NCBI GenBank assembly: GCA_902461085.1
Contig: CABPWH010000043.1
Span: forward strand, 1-16,620
DNA length: 16,620 nt
DNA from: an uncultured Collinsella sp.
GTDB lineage: Bacteria; Actinomycetota; Coriobacteriia; Coriobacteriales; Coriobacteriaceae
Reading direction: 5' to 3'
The position numbers and the translations under genes were made by a program. Positions 6,310 to 14,319 of the stretch are shown here, piece by piece (within the stretch, counting starts at the first letter, position 1; each line of letters opens with the position of its first letter). The notes below the pieces were generated by a model that did no database searches, had not been told where the DNA came from, and worked only from the letters and a program-made list of their open reading frames with translations.

Positions 6310-6348
6310 AAAAAGCATGCCCGGGGTGGCTGGGCCATCCCGGGCATG
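6310..6348 (-). terminator. Intrinsic terminator of the atp operon
   Basis: CATGCCCGGG (6316-6325) and CCCGGGCATG (6339-6348) form a perfect 10-bp GC-rich stem with a 13-nt loop that can pair further. On the minus strand it is followed by CTTTTTG. It lies 37 nt after the atpC stop and only 13 nt before the murA start codon. Confidence 0.88.
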
Positions 6349-6384
6349 ATGTGTTCGCAAATGGTCGAACGCTAAATCGTTTGA

Positions 6385-6777
6385 CTATTGGGCAAGCTTG
6401 AGCTTACACCATGCGATTTCATTATAGAGGTAGGCGCGGCGTGCATCATCCTCCGACAAATTACCCAGCTTCTCTTCAAAACCTTGAATATCAGCTTTAA
6501 GCTTGTCGGCATCGACGGTCGCCAAATCGCAAGCGCGCTCGGCGAGAACGGTCACGACATCGTCCGCAACCTGGGCATAGCCGCCGGCCACGGCAAACGT
6601 GTGGTCGACAGTGCCCATGGCCTTATCGGAAACGCGAACGTAACCGCGGTCGATCGTGCAGATCTCGCTGGAGTGAGCAGGCAGAACGCCAAACTCGCCA
6701 TCCGTGGACGGAATCGACACAAACGCAGCGTCGCCCTCATAGGCGCAGCTCACGGGGCACACGATGCGGATACGCAT
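6385..6777 (-). CDS. atpC: ATP synthase F1 subunit epsilon
   Basis: Rotor-stalk subunit of F1 that couples gamma to the c-ring and can inhibit ATP hydrolysis. The 130-residue protein shows the N-terminal beta-sandwich (about 1-85), with the family pattern GEFGVLPAHS at 27-36 and FAVAGGYAQV near 61-70. A short helical C-terminal arm follows (about 90-130). Its ATG lies 3 nt after the atpD stop and the binding site GGAG is inside the end of atpD, so translation is probably coupled. It is the last gene of the operon; a strong terminator follows. Confidence 0.95.
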   Translation of the reverse strand: MRIRIVCPVSCAYEGDAAFVSIPSTDGEFGVLPAHSSEICTIDRGYVRVSDKAMGTVDHTFAVAGGYAQVADDVVTVLAERACDLATVDADKLKADIQGFEEKLGNLSEDDARRAYLYNEIAWCKLKLAQ

Positions 6778-6780
6778 AAC

Positions 6781-8234
<1,454 letters not shown>

Positions 8235-8235
<1 letters not shown>

Positions 8236-9143
8236 TACTGTTCCTCCAATGCTGAGGCTCCGCCGACGATCTCGTTAATCTCGGTCGTGATCGAAGCCTG
8301 GCGCACGCGACTATACGTGCGGGTAAGGGTCGAGATGATCGCGGTGGCGTTTTCCGTCGCGGAGTGCATGGCCTTGCGGCGTGCACCTTGCTCGGCAGCC
8401 GCCGAATCGATCAGGGCCTGGTAGATGACCGTCAGGATATAAGACGGCACAAGCTTGCCGAGAACATGCTCGGGAGAGGGCACGAACTCGAACGTGGACG
8501 AGATGCGCTTAGGGGCGTCGGTCTCGTTCTTACGCGGACCGTGGGCCATAGCGATCATCTCGGGGTCGAGCGGCAACAGATGCTCGACGCGAAGCTCCTG
8601 ATCCACGCGGTTCTTGGCGTGGTGGTAGACAAGCTCGACACGGTCAAGCTCACCGGCACGATACGCATCGCAGATATGAGAGGAGATCATGCGGGCCTGA
8701 TTGAAATCGGGCTCAGAGGAGTTGCCCTCAAAGTGCATGACAACGTTTGCGCGGTCACGGAAATACGTGGCCGGCTTACGCCCGCACGCGATGATCTCGC
8801 ATTCGATGCCGTCGTTCGCCCAAGAAGCGGCGAGCTTTTCGGCCGTGCGCTCCACCGTCGTATTGAAACCGCCGGCAAGGCCGCGGTCCGAGGCAATAAC
8901 GACAATCAGGCCATGCTTGACGCTCTCATGCTTCTGCAGCATGGGATCGGTGCCCGAACAGGAGGCGTCGCCGGCGACCGTCAACATGACGTCGGTCAGC
9001 GCCTCCTTATAGGGCTCGGCCTGCTTGGAGCGATCGAGGGCACGACGAATCTTGGCCGTAGAGACCATCTCCATCGTGCGCGTGATCTGCTTGGTCGTGG
9101 TAACCGAGGAGATTCGCTTCTTAATGTCGCGAAGGTTGGCCAT
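8235..9143 (-). CDS. atpG: ATP synthase F1 subunit gamma
   Basis: Central rotating shaft of F1 linking the c-ring to the catalytic hexamer. 302 residues. The long N-terminal helix reads MANLRDIKKRISSVTTTKQI and continues TRTMEMVSTAKIRRA. The Rossmann-like middle contains VVIASDRGLAGGFN. The C-terminal helix ends RVRQASITTEINEIVGGASA, the PROSITE-type gamma signature region. The ATG at 9143 is 5 nt after the atpA stop, with GAGGAG inside the end of atpA as ribosome binding site. Confidence 0.97.
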
Positions 9144-9148
9144 GGGGC

Positions 9149-10747
9149 TTAGTTCTCCTCTGATCCAGAAACATCCGAATGGTGCTTGGCCATGAACTGC
9201 TGCTTGAAGTCGCCGATGACGCGCAAGAGCTCAGCCTTGGTGTCATCATCGATCTTCTTGGCGCGAACCTTGTCGAGCAGCGAACCAAAGCCATTGTCCA
9301 TGTACTCGATGAGCTCGGCACGGAAAGGCAGCACGTCGGCGATCTCCAGGTCATCCAGGAAGCCCTCGTTGCCAGCGAACAGCGTAACGATCTGCTCGCC
9401 AACCTCAAACGGCTTGTAACGCGGCTGCTTCAGGAGCTCGGTCATGCGAGCACCGTGGGTCAGCTGCTTCTGAGTAGCCTCGTCGAGGTCGGAGCCGAAC
9501 TGCGTAAAGCCAGCGAGCTCCTGATAGGAAGCGAGGTCCAGACGGAGGTTGCCGGCGACCTGCTTCATGGCCTTGGTCTGCGCATCGCCACCGACGCGGG
9601 ACACGGAGATACCCACGTCGACTGCCGGGCGCTGACCCTGGAAGAAGAGCTCGGACTGCAGGTAGATCTGACCATCGGTAATGGAAATGACGTTGGTCGG
9701 AATGTAGGCCGAGACGTCGCCGTCCTGGGTTTCGATGATCGGCAGTGCCGTCATGGAGCCGTAACCGTTCTTCTTGGACATCTTGACGGCACGCTCGAGC
9801 AGACGAGAGTGCAGGTAGAAGATGTCGCCAGGATAGGCCTCGCGTCCGGGCGGACGATGCAGCGTCAGCGACATCTGACGGTAGGCCACAGCCTGCTTGG
9901 ACAGGTCATCGTAGATGACGAGCACGTGGCCGCCGGGGTTGGTCTCGCTGGCGGGCTTGCCGTCCTCGCCGTTGTACATAAAGAACTCGCCAATAGCGGC
10001 ACCGGCCATAGGCGCGATGTACTGCATAGGGGCGGAATCGGCAGCGGTGGCCGAAACGATGATGGTGTAGTCGAGCGCACCGTGCTGAGCGAGGGTCTCG
10101 CGGATGTTGGCAACCGTGGAGGCCTTCTGGCCGATGGCGACATAGATGCAGACCATGCCCTTGCCGCGCTGGTTGAGGATAGCGTCGATGGCGATGGCGG
10201 TCTTACCGGTCTTACGGTCACCGATGATGAGCTCACGCTGACCGCGGCCAATAGGCACCATGGAGTCGATAGCGAGCAGACCGGTCTGAACCGGCTCGCA
10301 CACCGGGGTACGATCGATGACGCCGGGAGCCTTGAACTCGATGGGGCGACGGTGCGTAGCGACGATGTCGCCCAGGCCGTCGATGGGCTGGCCGAGCGGA
10401 TTGACGACGCGGCCGAGCATGGCACGGCTCACGGGGATATCCATAACGCGGCCAGTGGTGCGGCACTCGTCGCCTTCCTTGATGGAGTCGACGGCACCGA
10501 ACAGAACGGCGCCGACCTCGTCACGGTCAAGGTTCTGGGCAAGGCCGAAGACGGTCTCACCGGTATCGGAGCTCTTGAACTCCAGAAGCTCGCCTGCCAT
10601 GGCGCTCTTGAGGCCGGAGACGCGCGCGATGCCGTCGCCTACCTCGTCGACCGTTGAAACCTCATGCGTATCGACCGTCGCGGAGAGGCTCGTGAGCTGC
10701 TCCTGCAGTTTCTTGGCGATATCCTGGGCATTGAGGGTTTCGGACAT
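9149..10747 (-). CDS. atpA: ATP synthase F1 subunit alpha
   Basis: Non-catalytic nucleotide-binding subunit of F1, alternating with beta. 532 residues, about 20-30 more than most homologues, mainly through a polar C-terminal tail ending HHSDVSGSEEN. Landmarks are the N-terminal delta-contact helix (about 1-25), GDGIARVSGL at 37-46, the P-loop GDRKTGKT (176-183), VIYDDLSKQA near 277-286, and SVSRVGG with the arginine finger R384. Its ATG overlaps the atpH stop by one base (TAATG), which points to coupled translation and matched amounts of the two subunits. Confidence 0.98.
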   Translation of the reverse strand: MSETLNAQDIAKKLQEQLTSLSATVDTHEVSTVDEVGDGIARVSGLKSAMAGELLEFKSSDTGETVFGLAQNLDRDEVGAVLFGAVDSIKEGDECRTTGRVMDIPVSRAMLGRVVNPLGQPIDGLGDIVATHRRPIEFKAPGVIDRTPVCEPVQTGLLAIDSMVPIGRGQRELIIGDRKTGKTAIAIDAILNQRGKGMVCIYVAIGQKASTVANIRETLAQHGALDYTIIVSATAADSAPMQYIAPMAGAAIGEFFMYNGEDGKPASETNPGGHVLVIYDDLSKQAVAYRQMSLTLHRPPGREAYPGDIFYLHSRLLERAVKMSKKNGYGSMTALPIIETQDGDVSAYIPTNVISITDGQIYLQSELFFQGQRPAVDVGISVSRVGGDAQTKAMKQVAGNLRLDLASYQELAGFTQFGSDLDEATQKQLTHGARMTELLKQPRYKPFEVGEQIVTLFAGNEGFLDDLEIADVLPFRAELIEYMDNGFGSLLDKVRAKKIDDDTKAELLRVIGDFKQQFMAKHHSDVSGSEEN

Positions 10748-11223
10748 TAGGCTTCACCTCCGTACGAATTAGCAGAGTTTGCGAGGGTCTCCTGCGCGAT
10801 GCGCAGCTGCGTCTTGACGGAAATGTCACGACGCTCGCCGCGGGCCTCGAGCACCAGGCCGCCTACGATAGACGGGTCGACCTGCTCGATAAGGAATACC
10901 TTGCGGCCGAAGTCCTGCTCGCATTTCTTAGTGATGGTTTGACGCAGCTCGTCGTCGAGCGGGATCGCCGTGGTGACGGTCACGCCCACTACATCCTCGT
11001 CTTCCTCGGCAACATACTTAAAGGCAGCTGCCACCTTGGGAAGAAGGTCGAGCTGGTCGCGCTTGGACATGGTGTCGAGCACGGCGATGATCTCGGGGCT
11101 GGCAGAAGCCAAGCGCTCGATCATCTCGAGGTCCTCGAACACATGGTTCTCGGCCTTGGCGGCTTCCAGAAGGGAGCGCGCGTAGGTCTCGAGTACCTTG
11201 TCCTGATAGCGGCTAGTCGGCAT
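10747..11223 (-). CDS. atpH: ATP synthase F1 subunit delta
   Basis: Peripheral-stalk cap that joins the b dimer to the alpha subunits. At 158 residues it is about 20 shorter than the common 175-180, with the missing part apparently in the linker between the two domains. The N-terminal helical domain begins YARSLLEAA. The C-terminal domain has DPSIVGGLVLEARGERRDIS and SVKTQL, the conserved family ending. The start ATG lies inside the end of atpF with an 11-nt overlap in another frame, and the stop overlaps atpA, so the gene is translationally linked on both sides. Confidence 0.93.
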   Translation of the reverse strand: MPTSRYQDKVLETYARSLLEAAKAENHVFEDLEMIERLASASPEIIAVLDTMSKRDQLDLLPKVAAAFKYVAEEDEDVVGVTVTTAIPLDDELRQTITKKCEQDFGRKVFLIEQVDPSIVGGLVLEARGERRDISVKTQLRIAQETLANSANSYGGEA

Positions 11224-11815
11224 TCAGGCTACCTGCTTCCTGGATGTAGCGCTCGATGAGCTTCTTCTGCTCGGCATCGTCCTCGAGTGCCTCGCCCACG
11301 ATCTTGGTGGCGACGGCAACGGACAGGTCGGCGATGGAGCTCGCGGCACCGGCGTAGATGGACTTGCGCTCGTCCTCGACGGTCGTATGGGCCTTGGCGA
11401 TGATCTCCTCGGCCTCCTTGTGAGCAGCCTCGATGATACGGGCGCGCTCGGACTCGGCGTCCTTACGGGCCTCGAGAACGATGTCGGCAGCCTGACGACG
11501 GGCGTCGGTGACGATCGAGTCGGACTCAGCGCGCTTGGCGATAGCCTCCTGCTTGGTCTTCTCGGCCTCGTCGAGGCTCTCCTCGATCTTCTTGCCGCGC
11601 TCCTCCATGGTTTTCATGATGCCCGGCAGGGCGACCTTGGCCAGCACGATCCAGATGATCAGGAAGGCGATAAGCGCCGGGATGAACTCCGCCATCTTAG
11701 GGATGAGGATGTCCGCACCGGCGGCGCCGTCCTCGGCGAACGCGGAAACCGGCATGAGCAGCGCGGCCGCGGACGCGGAGAGTGCGATCGCGCTCTTCTG
11801 GGATGAAAGATTCAT
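11213..11815 (-). CDS. atpF: ATP synthase Fo subunit b with signal-peptide-like N terminus
   Basis: Peripheral-stalk subunit anchored in the membrane. 200 residues, compared with about 160-170 for many b subunits. Residues 1-27 look like a Sec signal peptide: a Lys at 7, a hydrophobic Ala/Leu stretch and a cleavage-like SAFA before EDG. The real anchor helix follows at about 42-64 (FIPALIAFLIIWIVLAKV). A long charged coiled coil rich in Ala, Glu and Lys (about 68-165) follows, then the delta-binding C terminus. The ATG at 11815 has GGAGCG eight bases upstream. Cleavage would leave the N terminus outside, consistent with normal b topology. The gene starts 15 nt after the atpE stop and overlaps atpH by 11 nt. 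Confidence 0.93.
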   Translation of the reverse strand: MNLSSQKSAIALSASAAALLMPVSAFAEDGAAGADILIPKMAEFIPALIAFLIIWIVLAKVALPGIMKTMEERGKKIEESLDEAEKTKQEAIAKRAESDSIVTDARRQAADIVLEARKDAESERARIIEAAHKEAEEIIAKAHTTVEDERKSIYAGAASSIADLSVAVATKIVGEALEDDAEQKKLIERYIQEAGSLNAD

Positions 11816-11830
11816 ACTTGACGCTCCGTG

Positions 11831-12025
11831 CTATTTAACGATCAGCGCGACAACGAAGCCGATCAGAGCCAGAGCCTCGCCGAAGGCGGAGCCCATGATG
11901 AAGACGGTGAACACGCGGCCCTGGACCTCAGGCTGACGGGCCATAGCACCCGTAGCACCCAGAGCAGACAGGCCGATAGCAAGACCAGCGCCGATAACAC
12001 CGAGACCGTAACCGATAACTCCCAC
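11831..12025 (-). CDS. atpE: ATP synthase Fo subunit c
   Basis: Proteolipid of the membrane rotor ring. Only 64 residues, shorter than the usual 70-80. Two helices (about 2-27 and 38-62) flank the polar loop ARQPE (29-33). The ion-carrying carboxylate is E50 in GSAFGEALALIGF. The Na+-ring signature (Gln in helix 1, Glu-Ser/Thr in helix 2) is absent, so proton coupling is inferred. The GTG start at 12025 has a full AAAGGAGG five bases upstream, which settles the start and predicts strong translation, as expected for a subunit needed in about ten copies. Confidence 0.95.
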   Translation of the reverse strand: MGVIGYGLGVIGAGLAIGLSALGATGAMARQPEVQGRVFTVFIMGSAFGEALALIGFVVALIVK

Positions 12026-12041
12026 GATTCCTCCTTTGTCG

Positions 12042-12061
12042 TGCGTGTCTTATTTCACGCA
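12042..12061. repeat. Inverted repeat upstream of the atpE ribosome binding site
   Basis: TGCGTG (12042-12047) and CACGCA (12056-12061) form a 6-bp hairpin with an A/T-rich 8-nt loop, just ahead of the atpE AAAGGAGG within the 124-nt atpB-atpE gap. A role in setting atpE translation or mRNA processing is possible, but the stem is short. Confidence 0.3.
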
Positions 12062-12149
12062 GGATAACCTTTTTATAACTGCCGGGCTCCATGGGTACGG
12101 GCACCGGCGGTTTAACGAATTGCCTTACCTTTAAGGCGCGAACGGAAGA

Positions 12150-12953
12150 TTACTCCTCCTCCGCGACCTCCTCTGCCTCGGAGACATACACGGCGGTAAG
12201 GACCGTGAAGACGTAAGCCTGGATGGCGCCGACTACAAGCTCGATCGCATAGATCAGGATGAGGATGGCAAGCCAGGCCAGCGAAGGCAGGGCGCCGACG
12301 GCGTGGGCCGCGGAAGCCTGCTGAAGCAGCGGCTGCATGAACATGCTCGCCATGATGGCGAACGAGCCCATGACCACGTGTCCTGCGAACATGTTGCAGA
12401 ACAGACGGACGGCGAGCGTGATGAGGCGCAGGAAGGTCGAGAAAAGCTCGACGACCCACACAAGCACGTTCATCGGGAAGCTCACGCCCTGCGGGGCGAG
12501 GCTCTTGATGTAGCCGATCACGCCGTGAGCCTTGCATCCGTAGTAGATGAAGTACACGAAGGCGAAGATGGCGAGCGCGGCGGTGGAGCCGATTGCGCCG
12601 GTGCCGGGCTTCATTCCCGGGATCAGGCCGATCATGTTATTGATCAGGATGAACAGGAAAAGCGAGCACAGGAACGGGAAGTGCTTCTTCCAGTTCTCAC
12701 CCACGACGCCCTTGCCGATATCGTTCTCGACGTACTCGATGATGTACTCGAAACCGTTGACGAAGAAGCCCTTGGGAACCAGGGTCTGCTTCTTCTTGAA
12801 CACGGCCAGGACGATCAGGAGCACGATCGTGGAGACGATCAGCCAAAACGAGTACTGCGTGATGCCGCAGCTCAGATCGCCCACGACAGGGGTGGAGCTG
12901 AACTCGCTGACCAGATGATTAATCTCATCAGGCAGCTTTTCAAAAATTTCCAC
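12150..12953 (-). CDS. atpB: ATP synthase Fo subunit a
   Basis: Stator membrane subunit that forms the two proton half-channels. 267 residues with about five or six helices, including about 34-52, 92-113, 121-140 and two long C-terminal ones. The essential arginine is R183 in LITLAVRLFCNMFAGHV. ELVVGAIQAYVFTVLTAVY near the C terminus carries the conserved Glu and Gln of the channel. The last residues are acidic (SEAEEVAEEE). The start is GTG at 12953 with AAAGG six bases before it; that binding site overlaps the stop codon of the preceding AtpI-like gene, three bases away. A 124-nt gap separates it from atpE. Confidence 0.97.
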   Translation of the reverse strand: MEIFEKLPDEINHLVSEFSSTPVVGDLSCGITQYSFWLIVSTIVLLIVLAVFKKKQTLVPKGFFVNGFEYIIEYVENDIGKGVVGENWKKHFPFLCSLFLFILINNMIGLIPGMKPGTGAIGSTAALAIFAFVYFIYYGCKAHGVIGYIKSLAPQGVSFPMNVLVWVVELFSTFLRLITLAVRLFCNMFAGHVVMGSFAIMASMFMQPLLQQASAAHAVGALPSLAWLAILILIYAIELVVGAIQAYVFTVLTAVYVSEAEEVAEEE

Positions 12954-12956
12954 GAC

Positions 12957-13268
12957 TTACCTTTCGACCTCATGAGGATCTCGCAGCGCCTTGGCGACGC
13001 GAACTGTGCAGGCGGCCATAAAGGCCACGAAACCGATCGCCTCGCCCAGGAGGAACATACGAAATGCCTCTCCGAACAACGCAAACACAACCAAGGTAAA
13101 GACGAGCAGGGCGACTGCCGAGACCGCCAGACTCACCATGCCCTTGAGCATGTCCGCATTCTGCTTATCGTCAAGAACCGGCTTGAGCGTAAAGACAAAG
13201 GGAAGAAAGGCAATTGCGCCCGCGATGGCGCCTGCAACGATAGCGAGCAGATCGGCTATCTGAAACAC
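12957..13268 (-). CDS. Small membrane protein, AtpI-like, first gene of the atp operon
   Basis: A 103-residue protein with three predicted membrane helices (about 7-28, 43-66 and 71-88) and a basic C terminus ending RDPHEVER. I recognise no sequence motif. Size, topology and place directly ahead of atpB match AtpI/UncI, which in other bacteria helps assemble the c-ring, so that role is inferred from context. The frame can be extended to a TTG at 13343, but that codon lies upstream of the transcript start predicted from the promoter at 13330-13357. GTG 13268 has GAGG seven bases before it and opens just before the first helix, so I chose it. The stop overlaps the atpB ribosome binding site. 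Confidence 0.75.
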   Translation of the reverse strand: MFQIADLLAIVAGAIAGAIAFLPFVFTLKPVLDDKQNADMLKGMVSLAVSAVALLVFTLVVFALFGEAFRMFLLGEAIGFVAFMAACTVRVAKALRDPHEVER

Positions 13269-13329
13269 TGGCGTCCTCACTTTCCTTTTTAACGCCTCAC
13301 AGAACAGTTCCCGCCAAACATTGGTGACT

Positions 13330-13357
13330 ATTGTACGAGCCAATCGCTAAAGTACAA
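13330..13357 (-). promoter_or_regulatory. Candidate promoter of the atp operon
   Basis: On the minus strand TTGTAC (13352-13357) and TACAAT (13330-13335) are 16 nt apart; the -10 matches five of six positions. The predicted start leaves a leader of about 55 nt before the GTG of the AtpI-like gene. The A/T-rich stretch around 13344-13440 contrasts with the GC-rich genes, as expected for a promoter region. Confidence 0.55.
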
Positions 13358-13450
13358 CCGTAAAACAAACGGTTAATACGCACCTGTACGTTTTCTTAAG
13401 GCCTTCTTTATGCCGCAGGTACGGTAATACGTTTTTTCGAACCCCTCAGC

Positions 13451-13506
13451 GCAAAACGTCCGTTAACAGGAGTGCGCGTGGACGTCTTTTGCTCGCCCGC
13501 GCGCAC
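13451..13506 (-). terminator. Possible terminator/hairpin pair downstream of upp
   Basis: Two overlapping folds are possible. GCAAAACGTCC (13451-13461) pairs with GGACGTCTTTTGC (13480-13492) with a 2-nt bulge; read on the minus strand this stem ends in TTTT. GTGCGCG (13472-13478) also pairs with CGCGCAC (13500-13506), and the two folds exclude each other. The position, 43-98 nt after the upp stop and before the atp promoter, fits a terminator, but the T-run is short. Confidence 0.4.
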
Positions 13507-13548
13507 CATTTCTTCGCATTTTTGACGTTAGCCGGTATGGCCCAGAGA

Positions 13549-14196
13549 TTACAGCGTGCCGTAGATGCGGTCGCCGGCGTCGCCCAGGCCGGGAACGATG
13601 TAGGCGGCCTCGTTGAGATGATCGTCGATGGCGCACGTATAAATATGTACGTCGGGGTCCTTTTCGGTCAGTGACTTGAGGCCCTCGGGCGCGGCGACGA
13701 TGCACAGCATGCGGATATCCTTGACACCGCGCTCGCGCAGGTAGCTGATGGCCATCTCGGCCGAACCGCCCGTGGCGAGCATGGGGTCGACGACCAGGCA
13801 GATGCGCTGGTCGATATCCTCGGGCATCTTGCAGTAATACTCATGCGGCTCGTGGGTAACCTCGTCGCGCTCCATACCGATGTGGCCCACGCGAGCGGAG
13901 GGTACCAAGTCGAGGATGCCATCGACCATGCCGAGGCCCGCGCGCAGGATGGGAACGATGGCGAGCTTTTTGCCGGCAAGCTGCTTAAACGTGGCAGTGG
14001 TGATGGGGGTCTCGACCTCGACGTCTTCCATGGGCAGGTCGCGCATGGCCTCGTAGCCGTCAAAAAGTGCGAGCTCGCGCACGAGCTGGCGGAACTGGTT
14101 GGTGCCGGTGCTCTTGTCGCGCAGGATCGACAGCTTGTGCTGGACGAGCGGGTGATCGACAAGGGTCACACGGGACGTATCGTAGGTGACGGTCAT
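13549..14196 (-). CDS. upp: Uracil phosphoribosyltransferase
   Basis: Pyrimidine salvage enzyme that makes UMP from uracil and PRPP in the cytosol. 215 residues, close to the usual 208-210. Motifs: HPLVQHKL near the N terminus (15-22), ILRAGLGM (83-90), the PRPP loop VVDPMLATGGSA (135-146) and the uracil-binding end YIVPGLGDAGDRIYGT (199-214). The frame extends 16 codons upstream, but ATG 14196 has AAAGGGGC before it and gives the family N terminus MTVTYDTSRVTLVDHP. It follows glpK after a 123-nt gap that carries a small hairpin, so a separate promoter or attenuation is possible. Confidence 0.96.
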   Translation of the reverse strand: MTVTYDTSRVTLVDHPLVQHKLSILRDKSTGTNQFRQLVRELALFDGYEAMRDLPMEDVEVETPITTATFKQLAGKKLAIVPILRAGLGMVDGILDLVPSARVGHIGMERDEVTHEPHEYYCKMPEDIDQRICLVVDPMLATGGSAEMAISYLRERGVKDIRMLCIVAAPEGLKSLTEKDPDVHIYTCAIDDHLNEAAYIVPGLGDAGDRIYGTL

Positions 14197-14231
14197 GGGT
14201 TGATTGCCCCTTTCGTTGCGGCCGGAAGATG

Positions 14232-14247
14232 GCCTTGCTGACAAGGC
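14232..14247 (-). repeat. Hairpin in the glpK-upp gap
   Basis: GCCTTG (14232-14237) and CAAGGC (14242-14247) pair around a 4-nt loop about 35 nt before the upp start. No T-run follows, so it is not a terminator by itself. It might be part of an upp leader; the same GCCTTG/CAAGGC pair also occurs at 3648-3662. Confidence 0.25.
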
Positions 14248-14319
14248 GCATGGCGATGTTGTTGCCGCGCGCCGTGCATAAGTTTAACGGTTTGTTGTAT
14301 CGAGCAGCTCGTCGCAACC

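Noticed and set aside
6353..6370. Possible LexA/SOS box (GTTCG-N8-CGAAC)
   Set aside because: The half-sites are in the opposite order to the CGAAC...GTTCG SOS box, and the site lies in an atp 3' UTR without an SOS gene.
9179..10657. A 492-codon open frame on the plus strand
   Set aside because: Antisense to atpA, with an Asp/Gly/Leu-rich translation typical of a complementary-strand artefact.
13269..13548. A possible small gene between upp and the AtpI-like gene
   Set aside because: Frames here are short antisense or GC-skew frames without a binding site. The stretch is A/T-rich near 13344-13440 and is better explained by a promoter and a terminator.
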